Positions 44,436-53,540 of a stretch of 64,000 nt of DNA are shown here, piece by piece. Every line of letters begins with the position of its first letter. The stretch's first letter is position 1. Where the stretch lies: assembly GCF_026015985.1 (NCBI RefSeq), contig NZ_CP110389.1, positions 1,892,001-1,956,000 on the forward strand. The letters are read 5' to 3'. The stretch comes from Rhodopseudomonas sp. P2A-2r (GTDB lineage: Bacteria; Pseudomonadota; Alphaproteobacteria; Rhizobiales; Xanthobacteraceae). The notes beneath the pieces were generated by a model that was not told the origin of the DNA, did not search any database, and worked only from the letters and a program-made list of their open reading frames with translations. A program made the translations under genes and the position numbers.

Positions 44436-45728
44436 ATGACGGATCTGGCGGCGACAGCTAAAGAACGCGGCATCAAGAATTTCCTGATCGCCTATACCGA
44501 CCTGTTCGGGACACTGCGCGCCAAGCTGGTCCCCGCCAGCGCCATCAACGGCATGATGAAAAACGGCGCGGGCTTTGCCGGCTTCGCCACCTGGCTCGAC
44601 ATGACGCCGGCCGATCCCGACGTGCTGGCGATGCCGGATATCTCGAGCATGATCCAGTTGCCGTGGAAGCCGGAAGTGGCGTGGCTCGCCGCCGATCCGT
44701 GGATGAGCGGCAAGCCCGTCGAGCAGGCGCCGCGCAATACCCTGAAACGACTGATCGCCAAGGCCGGACCGGGGATGCAGTTGAAGAGCGGCGTCGAATG
44801 CGAGTTCTTCCTGATCTCGCCCGACGGCCGCGGCATCGACGATACCGCCGATCGTCAGGCCAAACCCTGTTACGACCAGTCCGCCCTGATGCGCCGCTAC
44901 GAGGTCATCAGCGAGATCAGCGACTGCATGCAGGAGCTCGGCTGGGGTCCGTACCAGAGCGACCATGAGGATGCCAACGGTCAGTTCGAGATGAACTGGG
45001 GCTATGACGACGCTTTGGTCACCGCCGACCGCCACGTGTTTTTCAAATACATGGCCAAGTCGATCGCCGAGAAGCACGGCATGCGCGCCACCTTCATGCC
45101 CAAGCCGTTCAGCCATCTCACCGGCAACGGCTGCCACGTCCACGTCTCCCTGTGGGATGGCGACCGCAACCTGTTCGAGGACGACAAGGGCGAGCTTGGC
45201 GTCTCCGCGCTGGGCTATCATTTCATCGGCGGCATCATCCATTCCGCCGATGCCATGGCGGCGATCCTCAATCCCACGGTGAATTCCTACAAGCGCATCA
45301 ACGCGCCGCGCACCCTGTCCGGCGCCACCTGGTCGCCCAACACGGTGACCTATACCGGCAACAACCGCACCCACATGATCCGCATTCCCGAGGCCGGCCG
45401 CTTCGAGCTGCGGCTGCCGGACGGCGCCGCCAACCCCTATGCCATGCAGGCCGCGATCATCGCCGCCGGCCTCGACGGGATCGCCAGCAAGCGCGATCCG
45501 GGCAAGCGCCTCGACATCAACATGTACACCGACGGCCACACCGTCGGCGACGTCAAGCGGCTGCCCCTCAACCTGCTCGACGCCATCCGCGCACTGGAGC
45601 AGTCCGAGCTGCTGCAGCAGAGCCTGGGGCCGCTGGTGCCGGCCTATCTCAAGCTGAAGAAGCAGGAATGGGACGACTACGCCCGTCATCTTACGGAGTG
45701 GGAGCGCGATACTACGCTGGACTGCTAG
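44436..45728 (+). CDS. gmaS: Glutamine-synthetase-family ligase, probable gamma-glutamylmethylamide synthetase (GmaS/GlnT)
   Basis: A 430-residue ligase of the glutamine synthetase family, class often annotated GlnT or type III. Metal and substrate motifs are GVECEFFLIS, ANGQFEMNWGYDDAL, GNGCHVHVSLWD and NRTHMIRIPEAGRFELRLPD. The adjacent mgsABC and mgdABCD homologues support the gamma-glutamylmethylamide synthetase role: joining glutamate and methylamine with ATP. True nitrogen assimilation remains an alternative. It is the last gene of the rightward operon. Confidence 0.82.
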   Translation: MTDLAATAKERGIKNFLIAYTDLFGTLRAKLVPASAINGMMKNGAGFAGFATWLDMTPADPDVLAMPDISSMIQLPWKPEVAWLAADPWMSGKPVEQAPRNTLKRLIAKAGPGMQLKSGVECEFFLISPDGRGIDDTADRQAKPCYDQSALMRRYEVISEISDCMQELGWGPYQSDHEDANGQFEMNWGYDDALVTADRHVFFKYMAKSIAEKHGMRATFMPKPFSHLTGNGCHVHVSLWDGDRNLFEDDKGELGVSALGYHFIGGIIHSADAMAAILNPTVNSYKRINAPRTLSGATWSPNTVTYTGNNRTHMIRIPEAGRFELRLPDGAANPYAMQAAIIAAGLDGIASKRDPGKRLDINMYTDGHTVGDVKRLPLNLLDAIRALEQSELLQQSLGPLVPAYLKLKKQEWDDYARHLTEWERDTTLDC

Positions 45729-45926
45729 GGCGCGAATGGTGCCGGTTTGCGGCGGAATCCGGCGATTCGCCCCGACAAAAACGCCCTGAGGCCTTGTTTT
45801 GAAGGGTTGATCGAAAATAAATGGCGAAAACACCGTGAAAAACTGTGAAATTCGCATTGAGTGCGAGTTTTTCCTGCGGTTTCCCCATAGTGTTTGACGA
45901 CCGAATCACCCCCAAAGGAGCCTCAC

Positions 45927-46229
45927 ATGGCCGACCAAATGACCAAGTCCCAGCTGATCGAGAAGATCAACGAGTCCCACACCGAGCTGACCAAGAAGGA
46001 CGTCAAGGGCGTTCTCGAGACGCTCGCCACCATCGGCTACAAGGAACTGAAGAAGAACGGCGTTTTCCTCGTTCCCGGTTTCGCGAAATTCGTGGTCATC
46101 AAGAAGCCCGCCACCAAGGCGCGCAAGGGCACCAATCCCTTCACTGGCGAACCGATGACCTTCAAGGCCAAGCCGGCCCGCAAGATCGTGCGCGCCCGTC
46201 CGGTCAAGGCCGCCAAGGACGCGGTCTGA
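45927..46229 (+). CDS. HU/IHF-family DNA-binding protein
   Basis: A 100-residue nucleoid protein. MTKSQLIEKI and the GFAKFVVIKK...ARKGTNPFTGE arm region are typical of HU, with a lysine/alanine-rich tail that is longer than in enteric HU. The start at 45927 has AAAGGAG upstream. It is separated by 198 bp from gmaS and is probably a separate transcript ending at the hairpin near 46277. Confidence 0.92.
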   Translation: MADQMTKSQLIEKINESHTELTKKDVKGVLETLATIGYKELKKNGVFLVPGFAKFVVIKKPATKARKGTNPFTGEPMTFKAKPARKIVRARPVKAAKDAV

Positions 46230-46276
46230 TCCGACCCGCGATTGCCGCCCGGTAATCGCATCAGGCTTTGAGTCTG

Positions 46277-46310
46277 ATCGCGGCGTCCTGCACCAGCAGG
46301 GCGCCGCGAT
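46277..46310 (+). terminator. Strong hairpin downstream of the HU gene
   Basis: Arms 46277-46291 and 46296-46310 pair over 15 positions with one G-T wobble around the loop ACCA. It lies 48 bases past the HU stop. There is no clear T tract, so it may be a stabilising or Rho-assisted terminator. Confidence 0.5.
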
Positions 46311-46359
46311 TGCGTTTGCGATGAAGTGTGTCCTGCTTTGCGTAGGACAATGGAACGGC

Positions 46360-46464
46360 CCCTCATCCTGAGGAGCGGTCGTTTTCGACCGCGTCTCGAA
46401 GGATTGGGCCCACATTCTCATGGTTCGAGACGCGCGCAAGGGCGCGCTCCTCACCATGAGGACG
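46360..46464. repeat. Dispersed palindromic repeat, family C
   Basis: Begins cctcatcctgaggagc and ends gctcctcaccatgagga, with internal gcgtctcgaa / ttcgagacgc arms, so the whole unit folds as one long imperfect hairpin. This type is common in Bradyrhizobium-like genomes. The 3' end of the isomerase gene on the minus strand lies inside it. Confidence 0.75.
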
Positions 46465-46831
46465 GTGGTGTCCGACACGTGAACAGTTGTCCCAGCAGCC
46501 GCTTCTTGTAGGCCACCGCATCCATGTCGCGGATGTCGACGCTGAGGCTTTTGGTCTGGGGCAGCAGCCGAACCATGGCCGCGCGCAGGGCCTCGCTGAG
46601 CGCCACCTTCTGAGCCGGCGTGCGGCCTTCCAGCAGGGACAGCGTCACGTGGCAGAAGCCGTCGCGCTTCCCGGCTACCAGATAGGTCGCATAGGACATC
46701 GCGCGGATCTTGAGATCCTCCGCCTGCACCACGCCGGTGGCCGCCGCCGCCTCGTGCAGCGCCTGCATCAGCGTCGTTGCGTCGAAGGAGGCGTGGCCGT
46801 CGGTGGAATGTTCGATGACGATATGCGGCAT
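46451..46831 (-). CDS. 5-carboxymethyl-2-hydroxymuconate isomerase-like protein (tautomerase superfamily)
   Basis: A 126-residue protein resembling CHMI/HpaF: N-terminal MPHIVIEHSTD leaves Pro as residue 1 after Met removal, the catalytic base of the tautomerase superfamily, and the core includes YLVAGKRDGFCHVTLSLLEG. It isomerises ring-cleavage products of homoprotocatechuate-type pathways. The other enzymes of that pathway are not here, so its substrate may differ. The last few residues (FTCRTPPSSW) are encoded within a dispersed repeat. It is downstream of iclR on the same strand. Confidence 0.8.
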   Translation of the reverse strand: MPHIVIEHSTDGHASFDATTLMQALHEAAAATGVVQAEDLKIRAMSYATYLVAGKRDGFCHVTLSLLEGRTPAQKVALSEALRAAMVRLLPQTKSLSVDIRDMDAVAYKKRLLGQLFTCRTPPSSW

Positions 46832-46866
46832 GGAATCTCCATTGGTTGAATGACACGCCGCCTTTC

Positions 46867-46913
46867 ACCTCTCCCCGCCCAGCGAAGCTTCGCTTCGCGC
46901 GGCGGGGAGAGGT
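46867..46913. repeat. Dispersed palindromic repeat, family A (short copy)
   Basis: acctctccccgcc at the left and ggcggggagaggt at the right flank an inner gcgaagcttcgc hairpin. It sits between iclR and the isomerase gene. Confidence 0.85.
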
Positions 46914-46932
46914 AAAGTGCGCTCTTCCAGAC

Positions 46933-47718
46933 CTACAGCAGCATCGACTTCACCGACTCCGCGCCCTCGCGCAGCAGCGGCAGGAAGCGGTCGATCATTT
47001 CGCCGGTGGAGACGCGGTCGACATGGGCGCCCATGTTGATGGCCGCGGCGATGGTGCCGTCATAGCGCAGCACCGGCACGGCGATCGAGCGGAAGCCCGG
47101 CTCGGCCTCGCGGTCGACCAGCGAATAGCCCTTTTCGCGGTCGGTGATGATGGTGGCCTTCAGCAGGTCCTTGTCGGTGACGGTGTGCGGCGTCAGCGGC
47201 GCCAGCTCCATCGCGTCGATGGTTTCGGCCAGCGCGCTGTTGGAGAGTTGGCCGAGCAGGACGCGCCCGACCGAGCTGCAGAAGGCAGGCAGCCGGTAGC
47301 CGAGATCGATGCCGGCGGAGAACACCCGCGCCGGGCTGCTGCGCGCCACGAAGATCACCTCGTTGCCGTCGAGAATCGCCAGCGAGGAGATTTCCTGCGC
47401 GGCGCTCGACACCCGGTCGAGCACCGGCTGCAGGATCGTCACCACCTGGTTGGAGGTGAGATAGGAGGACGCCAACGACAGCACGCGCGGCGTCAGCGTG
47501 AACAGCTTGCCGTCGCTGGCGACATAGCCCGCGCGTTCCAGCGTGAACAGGATGCGCCGCGCAGTGGCACGCGGCAGGTCGGCAGCCTTGGCGAGATCGC
47601 TCAGCGTCATCGGGCGCGGGTGGGCGCCGAACAGCTCGAACACCCGCAGGCCGCGGTCGAGGCTTTCGATGAAGTCGGTGCCGCGCGCATCGTCGGGATC
47701 GCGTTTCAGTTTCGGCAT
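46933..47718 (-). CDS. IclR-family regulator (PcaR/PobR-like)
   Basis: A 261-residue regulator. N-terminal winged helix: FIESLDRGLRVFELFGAHPR, MTLSDLAKAADLPRATARRI, LERAGYV. The C-terminal effector domain follows (SSVGRVLLGQLS, GYSLVDREAEPGFRSIAVPV). IclR proteins of this subgroup regulate aromatic-acid degradation. It is transcribed with the ferredoxin reductase gene and probably binds GAAC/GTTC repeats in the divergent control region at 49035-49168. Confidence 0.88.
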   Translation of the reverse strand: MPKLKRDPDDARGTDFIESLDRGLRVFELFGAHPRPMTLSDLAKAADLPRATARRILFTLERAGYVASDGKLFTLTPRVLSLASSYLTSNQVVTILQPVLDRVSSAAQEISSLAILDGNEVIFVARSSPARVFSAGIDLGYRLPAFCSSVGRVLLGQLSNSALAETIDAMELAPLTPHTVTDKDLLKATIITDREKGYSLVDREAEPGFRSIAVPVLRYDGTIAAAINMGAHVDRVSTGEMIDRFLPLLREGAESVKSMLL

Positions 47719-47734
47719 CGCATCCTCGCGCGCG

Positions 47735-48956
47735 TCAACCGACGGCTTCCAGTTTCTTCAGGTCGAAGGCGAGGTCGGCAGCCTGTTCCGGGGTCGGCGA
47801 CTGCGATGCGGCAATCAGCCGGCGCGCGATCATCTGGTCGCCCGGCCGGTTGATGCTGTCCACCGCGGTCAGGGTGGTGCCGCGATAGTAGAACACCGAG
47901 AACTTGCCTTGCTCGATGGCGCCGCGGATCACCGCAACATCGCTGGGTGCCGACAGGCCGACGATCTGCAGCTTGGCGTCGTACTGGTCGGACCAGAATC
48001 GCGGCACGCTGTCATAGGGCTCGGACTTGCCGGCAATGGCGGCGCCGACAGCCTTGCCCTGGTCGGTGGCGTTCTGCACGGATTCCAGCCGCACCCGCCG
48101 GCCGACAAGCCGGTTGTAGTGGTTGCTGCAATCGCCGGCCGCATAGATCCCTGGCACATCGGTGCGGCCGCAGTCGTCGACGTCGATGCCGTTGCTGCAA
48201 TGGATGCCCGCTTGCGAGGCCAGTTCGTCGTTGGCGATGCCGCCGATGCCGGCGACGATGAGATTGCCATGCACGCTGCTGCCATCGCCGCACACCACGT
48301 CATGGGCGCTGTCCGGGCCGTCGTCGATGCGCACCGCGGTCTCGTTGAAGCGGATATCGACGCCGTGACCCTGATGCAGGTCGCGCAGGTAGTTGGAGAT
48401 CAGCGGCGATACCGCGCGCTCCAGCAAGCGCGAGGCCGCCTCGATCAGCGTCACCGTCTTGCCGGCCTTGGCGGCGGTGGCCGCCACTTCGAGTCCGATG
48501 AAGCCGCCGCCGACGATCACCACCGAGCGGGCCGCGTCGAGGCGCCGCTTCAGGTCGACCGCGTCGTCGAGGGTGCGCAGATAGGAAATGCCGTCGCGGT
48601 CATGGCCGGGAATGGCAAGTTTGCGCGCGCGGGAGCCGGTGGCGATCAGCAGCGTGTCATAGGTGAGGCGCTCGCCGCCTTGCAGCTCGACGCAGCGGGC
48701 GTCGCGATCGATCCGTATGGCGCGGTGGCCGAGCGTCATATCGATGCGCTGGGCGGCAAAAATCGGCGCCGCGCAGGATCAGGTTGCTGTGCGCCACGCT
48801 GCCGGACAGAAAGCCCTTGGACAGCGGCGGCCGCTGATAGGGCAGGTCGGCCTCGTCGGCGACGATGCGGATCGGCGCCTGGTAGCCGGCTTCGCGCGCG
48901 CTGATGGCCGCCTGGACGCCGGCATAGGATGCGCCAATGATCAGCAGGCCGCTCAT
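47735..48956 (-). CDS. FAD-dependent ferredoxin reductase of the oxygenase type (frameshift in this sequence)
   Basis: About 406 residues over two frames. The N-terminal FAD loop is IIGASYAGVQAAISARE, then YQRPPLSKGFLSG; the NAD loop is VVIVGGGFIGLEVAATAAKAG and the C-terminal FAD motif NGIDVDDCGRTDVPGIYAAGD. The frame changes at the A run 48759-48763 on the plus strand (an indel of one or two bases reconnects RGADF to AAQRIDMTLG). Such reductases feed electrons from NAD(P)H to a Rieske oxygenase, which is encoded divergently. No separate ferredoxin gene is seen. Confidence 0.84.
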
Positions 48957-49034
48957 AGCGGGTGTCCCGGCGTGCAGAAGCTGGAGATGGAGAGGGTTCG
49001 GGGCACGGCGGACTCCTTGCGATGTGGCGTATAT

Positions 49035-49048
49035 CGAACAAGCGTTCG
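49035..49048. promoter_or_regulatory. Inverted repeat CGAAC-N4-GTTCG, candidate IclR site 1
   Basis: Perfect 5-base arms in the control region between the ferredoxin reductase and the Rieske oxygenase genes, 79 bases upstream of the reductase start. Confidence 0.4.
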
Positions 49049-49116
49049 CCGGGTGCAAGCCAATGCTGCGGGCAGCCTTGCCCAGCATCGCGGCAACCGC
49101 TGCCACAACAATCCTC

Positions 49117-49144
49117 TTGCTTGGAATTCATCTAGATATAAAAT
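49117..49144 (+). promoter_or_regulatory. Promoter of the Rieske oxygenase gene
   Basis: TTGCTT (49117-49122) and TAAAAT (49139-49144) are 16 bases apart in an AT-rich stretch, the best promoter-like sequence in the gap. Transcription would start near 49151, just before the inverted repeat at 49154-49168. Confidence 0.5.
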
Positions 49145-49153
49145 CGCCCATAA

Positions 49154-49168
49154 GTTCAATAGACGAAC
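49154..49168. promoter_or_regulatory. 15-bp inverted repeat GTTC-N7-GAAC, candidate IclR operator
   Basis: The sequence GTTCAATAGACGAAC has the length and GTTC...(G)AAC-like layout of known PcaR/PcaU/PobR operators of the IclR family. It covers the predicted transcription start of the oxygenase promoter, so bound protein would be positioned to affect it. Confidence 0.5.
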
Positions 49169-49230
49169 AAATATGTTTGGCCGCTGGCGGAGAATTCCGC
49201 GCGATATCGTTCAATTCGAGGGCCCTCACC

Positions 49231-50589
49231 ATGATGAGCCAAGAGCAAAATGATCTGATCACCCGGGTCGGGCCGAAGGCGCCGGCCGGCAAGCTGATGC
49301 GCAATTACTGGCAGCCGGCGGCGCTGGTGGATGAACTTGACGGCCCGCGCCCGATCAAGCCGGTCCGGCTGCTCGGCGAGGATTTTGTCATCTTCCGCGA
49401 TGAAGCGGGGCGCTACGGCCTGCTCGACCGCGACTGCCCGCATCGCGGCGCCGATCTCGCCTTCGGCCGGCTCGAAGGCGGCGGCGTGCGCTGCGCCTTT
49501 CACGGCTGGCTGTTCGACGTCAACGGCAAGTGCCTGGAGACGCCGGCCGAACCCGCGACCTCCAAGCTGTGCGCCGGCATCAAGCAGCGCGCTTATCCGG
49601 TGATGGAAAAGGGTGGCATCCTCTGGGCCTATCTCGGCGAAGGCGAGCCGCCGGCATTTCCCGAACTCGACTGTTTCGCAGCCCCCGGCGCCTACACTTT
49701 TGCCTTCAAGGGCCTGTTCGAATGCAACTGGCTGCAGGCGCTGGAGGTCGGCATCGATCCCGCGCATGCCTCGTTCCTGCATCGCTTCTTCGAGGACGAG
49801 GACACGTCGGCGGCCTATGGCAAGCAGTTCCGCGGCGCTTCCGCCGGAAGCGAGCTGCCGATGACCAAGATCCTGCGCGAATACGATCGTCCGATCATCA
49901 ACGTGGAAAGCACCGAATACGGGTTGCGGCTGATTGCGCTGCGCCAGCTCGACGACGAGCGCACCCATGTGCGCGTCACCAACCAGGTGTTCCCCCACGG
50001 TTTTGTCATTCCCATGAGCACCGAGATGACCATTTCGCAGTGGCACGTGCCGGTGGATGACGAGAACTGCTACTGGTATGCGATCTTCACCAGCTACACC
50101 AAGCCGGTCGACAAGGTGAAGATGCGCGCGCAGAGGCTCGAGCTCTACGAATTGCCGGATTACAAGTCGCGAAAAAACCGCAGCAACGATTACGGTTTCG
50201 ATCCGCACGAGCAGGCGACCGAGACCTATACCGGCATGGGCGCCGACATCAACGTCCACGACCAGTGGGCGGTGGAATCCATGGGCAAGATCCAGGACCG
50301 CACCCGCGAGCATCTCGGCAGTTCCGACAAGGCGATCATCGCCTACAGAAAACTGCTGCGCGCCGAGATCGAGAAGGTCGCCGGCGGCCAGAAGCCGATG
50401 ATGGTCCTCGACGCCAGCAATGCGCGCAGCATCCAGGGGCCGGGCACCATGGACGGCATCGGCCCGACCAGGGGCTGGGAAACCTACTGGATGGAAGTTG
50501 ACGTCGCCCGCCGCCGCGGCGCACCTTGGGCCGCACCGGTGCCGAACGAGACGCCGGCCACCGTGACCCGCATGACGGCGGCGGAGTAA
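49231..50589 (+). CDS. Rieske non-heme iron oxygenase, oxygenase component
   Basis: A 452-residue oxygenase alpha subunit. The Rieske cluster ligands are in CPHRGADLAFG (Cys69, His71) and CAFHGW (Cys88, His91); the mononuclear iron site is in GIDPAHASFLHRFF. The overall pattern (RNYWQPAALVDEL near the start) is that of the phthalate 4,5-dioxygenase/O-demethylase group, which work without a beta subunit. A following glutamine-synthetase-like ligase and an importer suggest an amine or amide-bearing substrate. The ATG at 49231 (or 49234) follows a GAGGG site. Confidence 0.88.
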   Translation: MMSQEQNDLITRVGPKAPAGKLMRNYWQPAALVDELDGPRPIKPVRLLGEDFVIFRDEAGRYGLLDRDCPHRGADLAFGRLEGGGVRCAFHGWLFDVNGKCLETPAEPATSKLCAGIKQRAYPVMEKGGILWAYLGEGEPPAFPELDCFAAPGAYTFAFKGLFECNWLQALEVGIDPAHASFLHRFFEDEDTSAAYGKQFRGASAGSELPMTKILREYDRPIINVESTEYGLRLIALRQLDDERTHVRVTNQVFPHGFVIPMSTEMTISQWHVPVDDENCYWYAIFTSYTKPVDKVKMRAQRLELYELPDYKSRKNRSNDYGFDPHEQATETYTGMGADINVHDQWAVESMGKIQDRTREHLGSSDKAIIAYRKLLRAEIEKVAGGQKPMMVLDASNARSIQGPGTMDGIGPTRGWETYWMEVDVARRRGAPWAAPVPNETPATVTRMTAAE

Positions 50590-50596
50590 CCACTTA

Positions 50597-50763
50597 ACCT
50601 CGCCCCGCTTTTGCGGGGAGAGGTCGAACCCTCGCGTGAGCGAGGCTTCGGGTGAGGGGCTGCCCGTGTTTCGCTCAAGAGGCCCTCACCCGACGCGAAT
50701 GACCTGCGGTCTTTCGCGCCACCCTCTCCGCCTGGCGAAGCTTTGCTTCGCTGGGCGGGGGAA
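50597..50763. repeat. Dispersed palindromic repeat, family A
   Basis: Hairpin acctcgccccgc-ttttgc-ggggagaggt at the left, ggtgaggggctgcccg and its inverse in the middle, and an imperfect ccctctccgcctggcgaag / cttcgctgggcggggg hairpin at the right. It lies between the oxygenase and ligase genes. Confidence 0.82.
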
Positions 50764-50800
50764 GATGCCCGCGCTTGTTTGATCGAATGAGGAGATCGCG

Positions 50801-52237
50801 TTGAGTTTCGTCGAACGTCACGGGTTGTGGTCCGCAGAACAGAAGGATGCTGCCGTCCGGCTGCGCCGCATCGTTGAGGAGCAGAAGCTGGAAGTGATCC
50901 GGCTGTCGTTCCCGGACCAGCACGGCATCCTGCGCGGCAAGACGCTGATCGCCAGCGAGGCACTGCGCTGCCTGGAAAACGGCTGCAGCATCACCACCAC
51001 CATGTTCGCCAAGGACACCTCGCACAAGTCGGTGTTTCCGGTGTTCACCGCCGGCGGCGGCTTCGGCATTCCCGAAATGCAGGGCGCCGCCGACGCGCTG
51101 ATGATTCCCGATCCGCTGACCTTCCGCGTGCTGCCGTGGGTCGAGGCCACCGGCTGGCTGCTGTGCGACGTGCATTTCGCCGATGGCCGTCCGGTGCCGT
51201 TCGCCACCCGCAATCTCTACAAGGGCGTGCTCGCCGATCTCAACAAGCGCGGTTACGATTTCGTCGCCGGCCTCGAGGTCGAGTGCCACATCTTCAAGTC
51301 CGAGGAGATGCGGATGGCGCCGGAGGATGCCGGCCAGCCCGGTCGTCCGCCGGAGGTGAGCCTGCTGTCGCTCGGCTACCAGTATCTCACCGAGCAGCGC
51401 TACGACCAGATGGAGCCGGTGCTGGAATTCATCCGCCGCGACGTGCTGGCGCTCGGCCTGCCGTTGCGTTCGATCGAAGTGGAATACGGCCCGAGCCAGT
51501 GCGAATTCACCTTCGCGCCGACCGTGGGCATGGCGCCGGCGGACAGCATGGTGCTGTTCCGCTCAGCGGTGAAACAGATCTGCCATCGCCGCGGCTATCA
51601 CGCCACCTTCATGTGCCGGCCGAAGATTCCCAACGTGGTCTCGTCCGGCTGGCATCTGCACCAGTCGATCGTGGCGCGCGATGGCGGCACCAACGCCTTC
51701 ATGTCCACGGAGGAGAACGTGCCGCTGTCGCCGTTCGGCCGCGGCTGGCTCGCCGGCCTGCTGGCCCACGCCCGCGCCGCCACCGTGTTCACCACGCCGA
51801 CCATCAACGGCTACAAGCGCTACCGCTCCTATTCGCTGGCGCCGGACCGCGCGATCTGGGGCCGCGACAACCGCGGCGCCATGATCCGCGTGCTCGGCGG
51901 TCCCAACGATTCCGCGACGCGGCTGGAAAACCGCGTCGGCGAGCCCGCCGCCAATCCCTATCTCTACATGTCGTCGCAGATCCTCGCCGGGCTCGACGGC
52001 GTCGACCGCGCGCTCGATCCCGGTCCGTCGGCGGATACGCCTTATGAGAGCGACGCGCCGCTGCTGCCGAAGTCGCTGCGCGAGGCGGTGTTTGCGCTGA
52101 AGGATGATCCGTTCTTCCGCGATGCCATGGGCGCAACGATGGTGGATTATTACACCCACATCAAACTCGCCGAGGTCGAGCGTTTCCAGGCGGAGGTTTC
52201 CGACTGGGAGCAGCGCGAATATTTCGAGATGTTTTGA
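50801..52237 (+). CDS. Glutamine-synthetase-family ligase (gamma-glutamyl-amine synthetase type)
   Basis: A 478-residue enzyme of the glutamine synthetase fold, start TTG at 50801 with GAGGAG upstream. Motifs: RLSFPDQHGILRGKTL, GLEVECHIFK, EYGPSQCEFTF, SSGWHLHQSIV, and TRLENRVGEPAANPYLY. It is diverged from nitrogen-assimilating enzymes and resembles ligases that attach glutamate to amines (PuuA- or anilide-synthase-like). Placed between a Rieske oxygenase and an importer, it may activate an amine as a gamma-glutamyl conjugate. It is not closely similar to the gmaS gene at 44436. Confidence 0.85.
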   Translation: MSFVERHGLWSAEQKDAAVRLRRIVEEQKLEVIRLSFPDQHGILRGKTLIASEALRCLENGCSITTTMFAKDTSHKSVFPVFTAGGGFGIPEMQGAADALMIPDPLTFRVLPWVEATGWLLCDVHFADGRPVPFATRNLYKGVLADLNKRGYDFVAGLEVECHIFKSEEMRMAPEDAGQPGRPPEVSLLSLGYQYLTEQRYDQMEPVLEFIRRDVLALGLPLRSIEVEYGPSQCEFTFAPTVGMAPADSMVLFRSAVKQICHRRGYHATFMCRPKIPNVVSSGWHLHQSIVARDGGTNAFMSTEENVPLSPFGRGWLAGLLAHARAATVFTTPTINGYKRYRSYSLAPDRAIWGRDNRGAMIRVLGGPNDSATRLENRVGEPAANPYLYMSSQILAGLDGVDRALDPGPSADTPYESDAPLLPKSLREAVFALKDDPFFRDAMGATMVDYYTHIKLAEVERFQAEVSDWEQREYFEMF

Positions 52238-52314
52238 CGCGCCTGCTCTGGCGCATTACGGCACATTTATTGAATACACGTTTGTCGAAACTTCGTGACC
52301 AACACCGGGGACCA

Positions 52315-53492
52315 ATGATGATCAGACACCGCCAATCGATTCTTGCATTCGCCTTCCTGGGCCTGATAACCGGCGCGGCCTCGGCCGACGTGATCAAGGT
52401 CGGCGTCATCGGGACCATGTCCGGTCCCTACGCGCTGTTCGGCCAGAACTTCAAGATGGGCATCGATGCCTGGGTCGCCGAACACGGCAACAAGGTCGGC
52501 AGCCATGAGGTCGAGTTCGTCTACAAGGACGAGGAGAGCCCGAACCCCGCCAAGTCGAAGGCGCTGGCCCAGGAATTGATCGTCAAGGACAAGGTGCAGT
52601 ATCTCGCCGGCGTCTATTTCACCCCGAACGCCATGGCCATTGCACCGCTGCTGGAGGAGTCCAAGACCCCGCTGGTGGTGATGAATGCCGCCACCTCGGC
52701 CATCGTCGAAAAAGCCCCTATATCGTGCGCACCTCGTTCACCATGTGGCAGAACACCGTGCCGGCCGCCAACGTCGCCTTCAAGAACGGCGCCAAGAAGG
52801 TGGCGATCGCGGTCAGCGATTACGGCCCGGGCATCGACGCCGAGGCGGCGTTCAAGAAGACCTTCGAGACCGCCGGTGGCGCCGTGGTCGAGGCGATCCG
52901 CATTCCGCTCGCCACCACCGACTTCAGCCCGATCATGCAGCGCATCAAGAATTCCGGCGCCGACACCATCTTCACCTTCCTGCCGTCGGGGCCGCCGACC
53001 CTCGGCTTCGTCAAGGCCTATATCGACAACGGCCTGAAGGCGGGCGGCGTCAAGCTGATGTCCACCGGCGACGTGGTCACCGAGCCCGATCTGCCGACCA
53101 TCGGCGATTCCGGTATCGGCATTTTGTCGACCTATCACTATTCGGTGTCGCATGACTCGCCGGAGAACAGGGCGTTCCTCGCCTCGATCCAGAAGGGTGG
53201 CGGCAAGCTCGATGACGTCACCATGACATCGGTCGCCGCCTATGACGGTGCCCGCCTAATCTACAAGATGATCGAGGCCACCGACGGCAAGCGCGATCCG
53301 GAAAAGGCCCTGGCCGCCGTCAAGGGCATGAAGTGGGTCAGCCCGCGCGGCCCGGTCTCCATCGATCCCGCCACCCGCCACATCCGCCAGAACGTCTATC
53401 TGCGCTCGGTGGAGAAGGTCGACGGCAAGCTGATCAACAAGGAAAGCCAGACCTTTGACGCCCAGCCGGACTGGGCGCTGAGCAAGGAGTAG
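52315..53492 (+). CDS. ABC importer substrate-binding protein (Liv/Leu-type; frameshift in this sequence)
   Basis: About 392 residues over two frames. Signal peptide ends near ASA (residue 24); the fold begins VIKVGVIGTMSGPYALFGQN. The A run 52709-52713 is one base short; adding an A gives IVEKSPYIVRTSFTMWQ and joins the two halves. The C-terminal half (KKVAIAVSDYGPGIDAEAAF, FLPSGPPTLGFVKAY) is intact. It belongs to the permease/ATPase set downstream and probably delivers the substrate of the oxygenase/ligase pair. Confidence 0.86.
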
Positions 53493-53540
53493 GAATCTGT
53501 GGCTGACTGGCTGATGGTGGTACGCACCCCTTTTCAGCCA

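Noticed and set aside
45729..45926. Search for a clear promoter between gmaS and the HU gene
   Set aside because: The gap is AT-rich and must contain one, but no -35/-10 pair was convincing enough to report.
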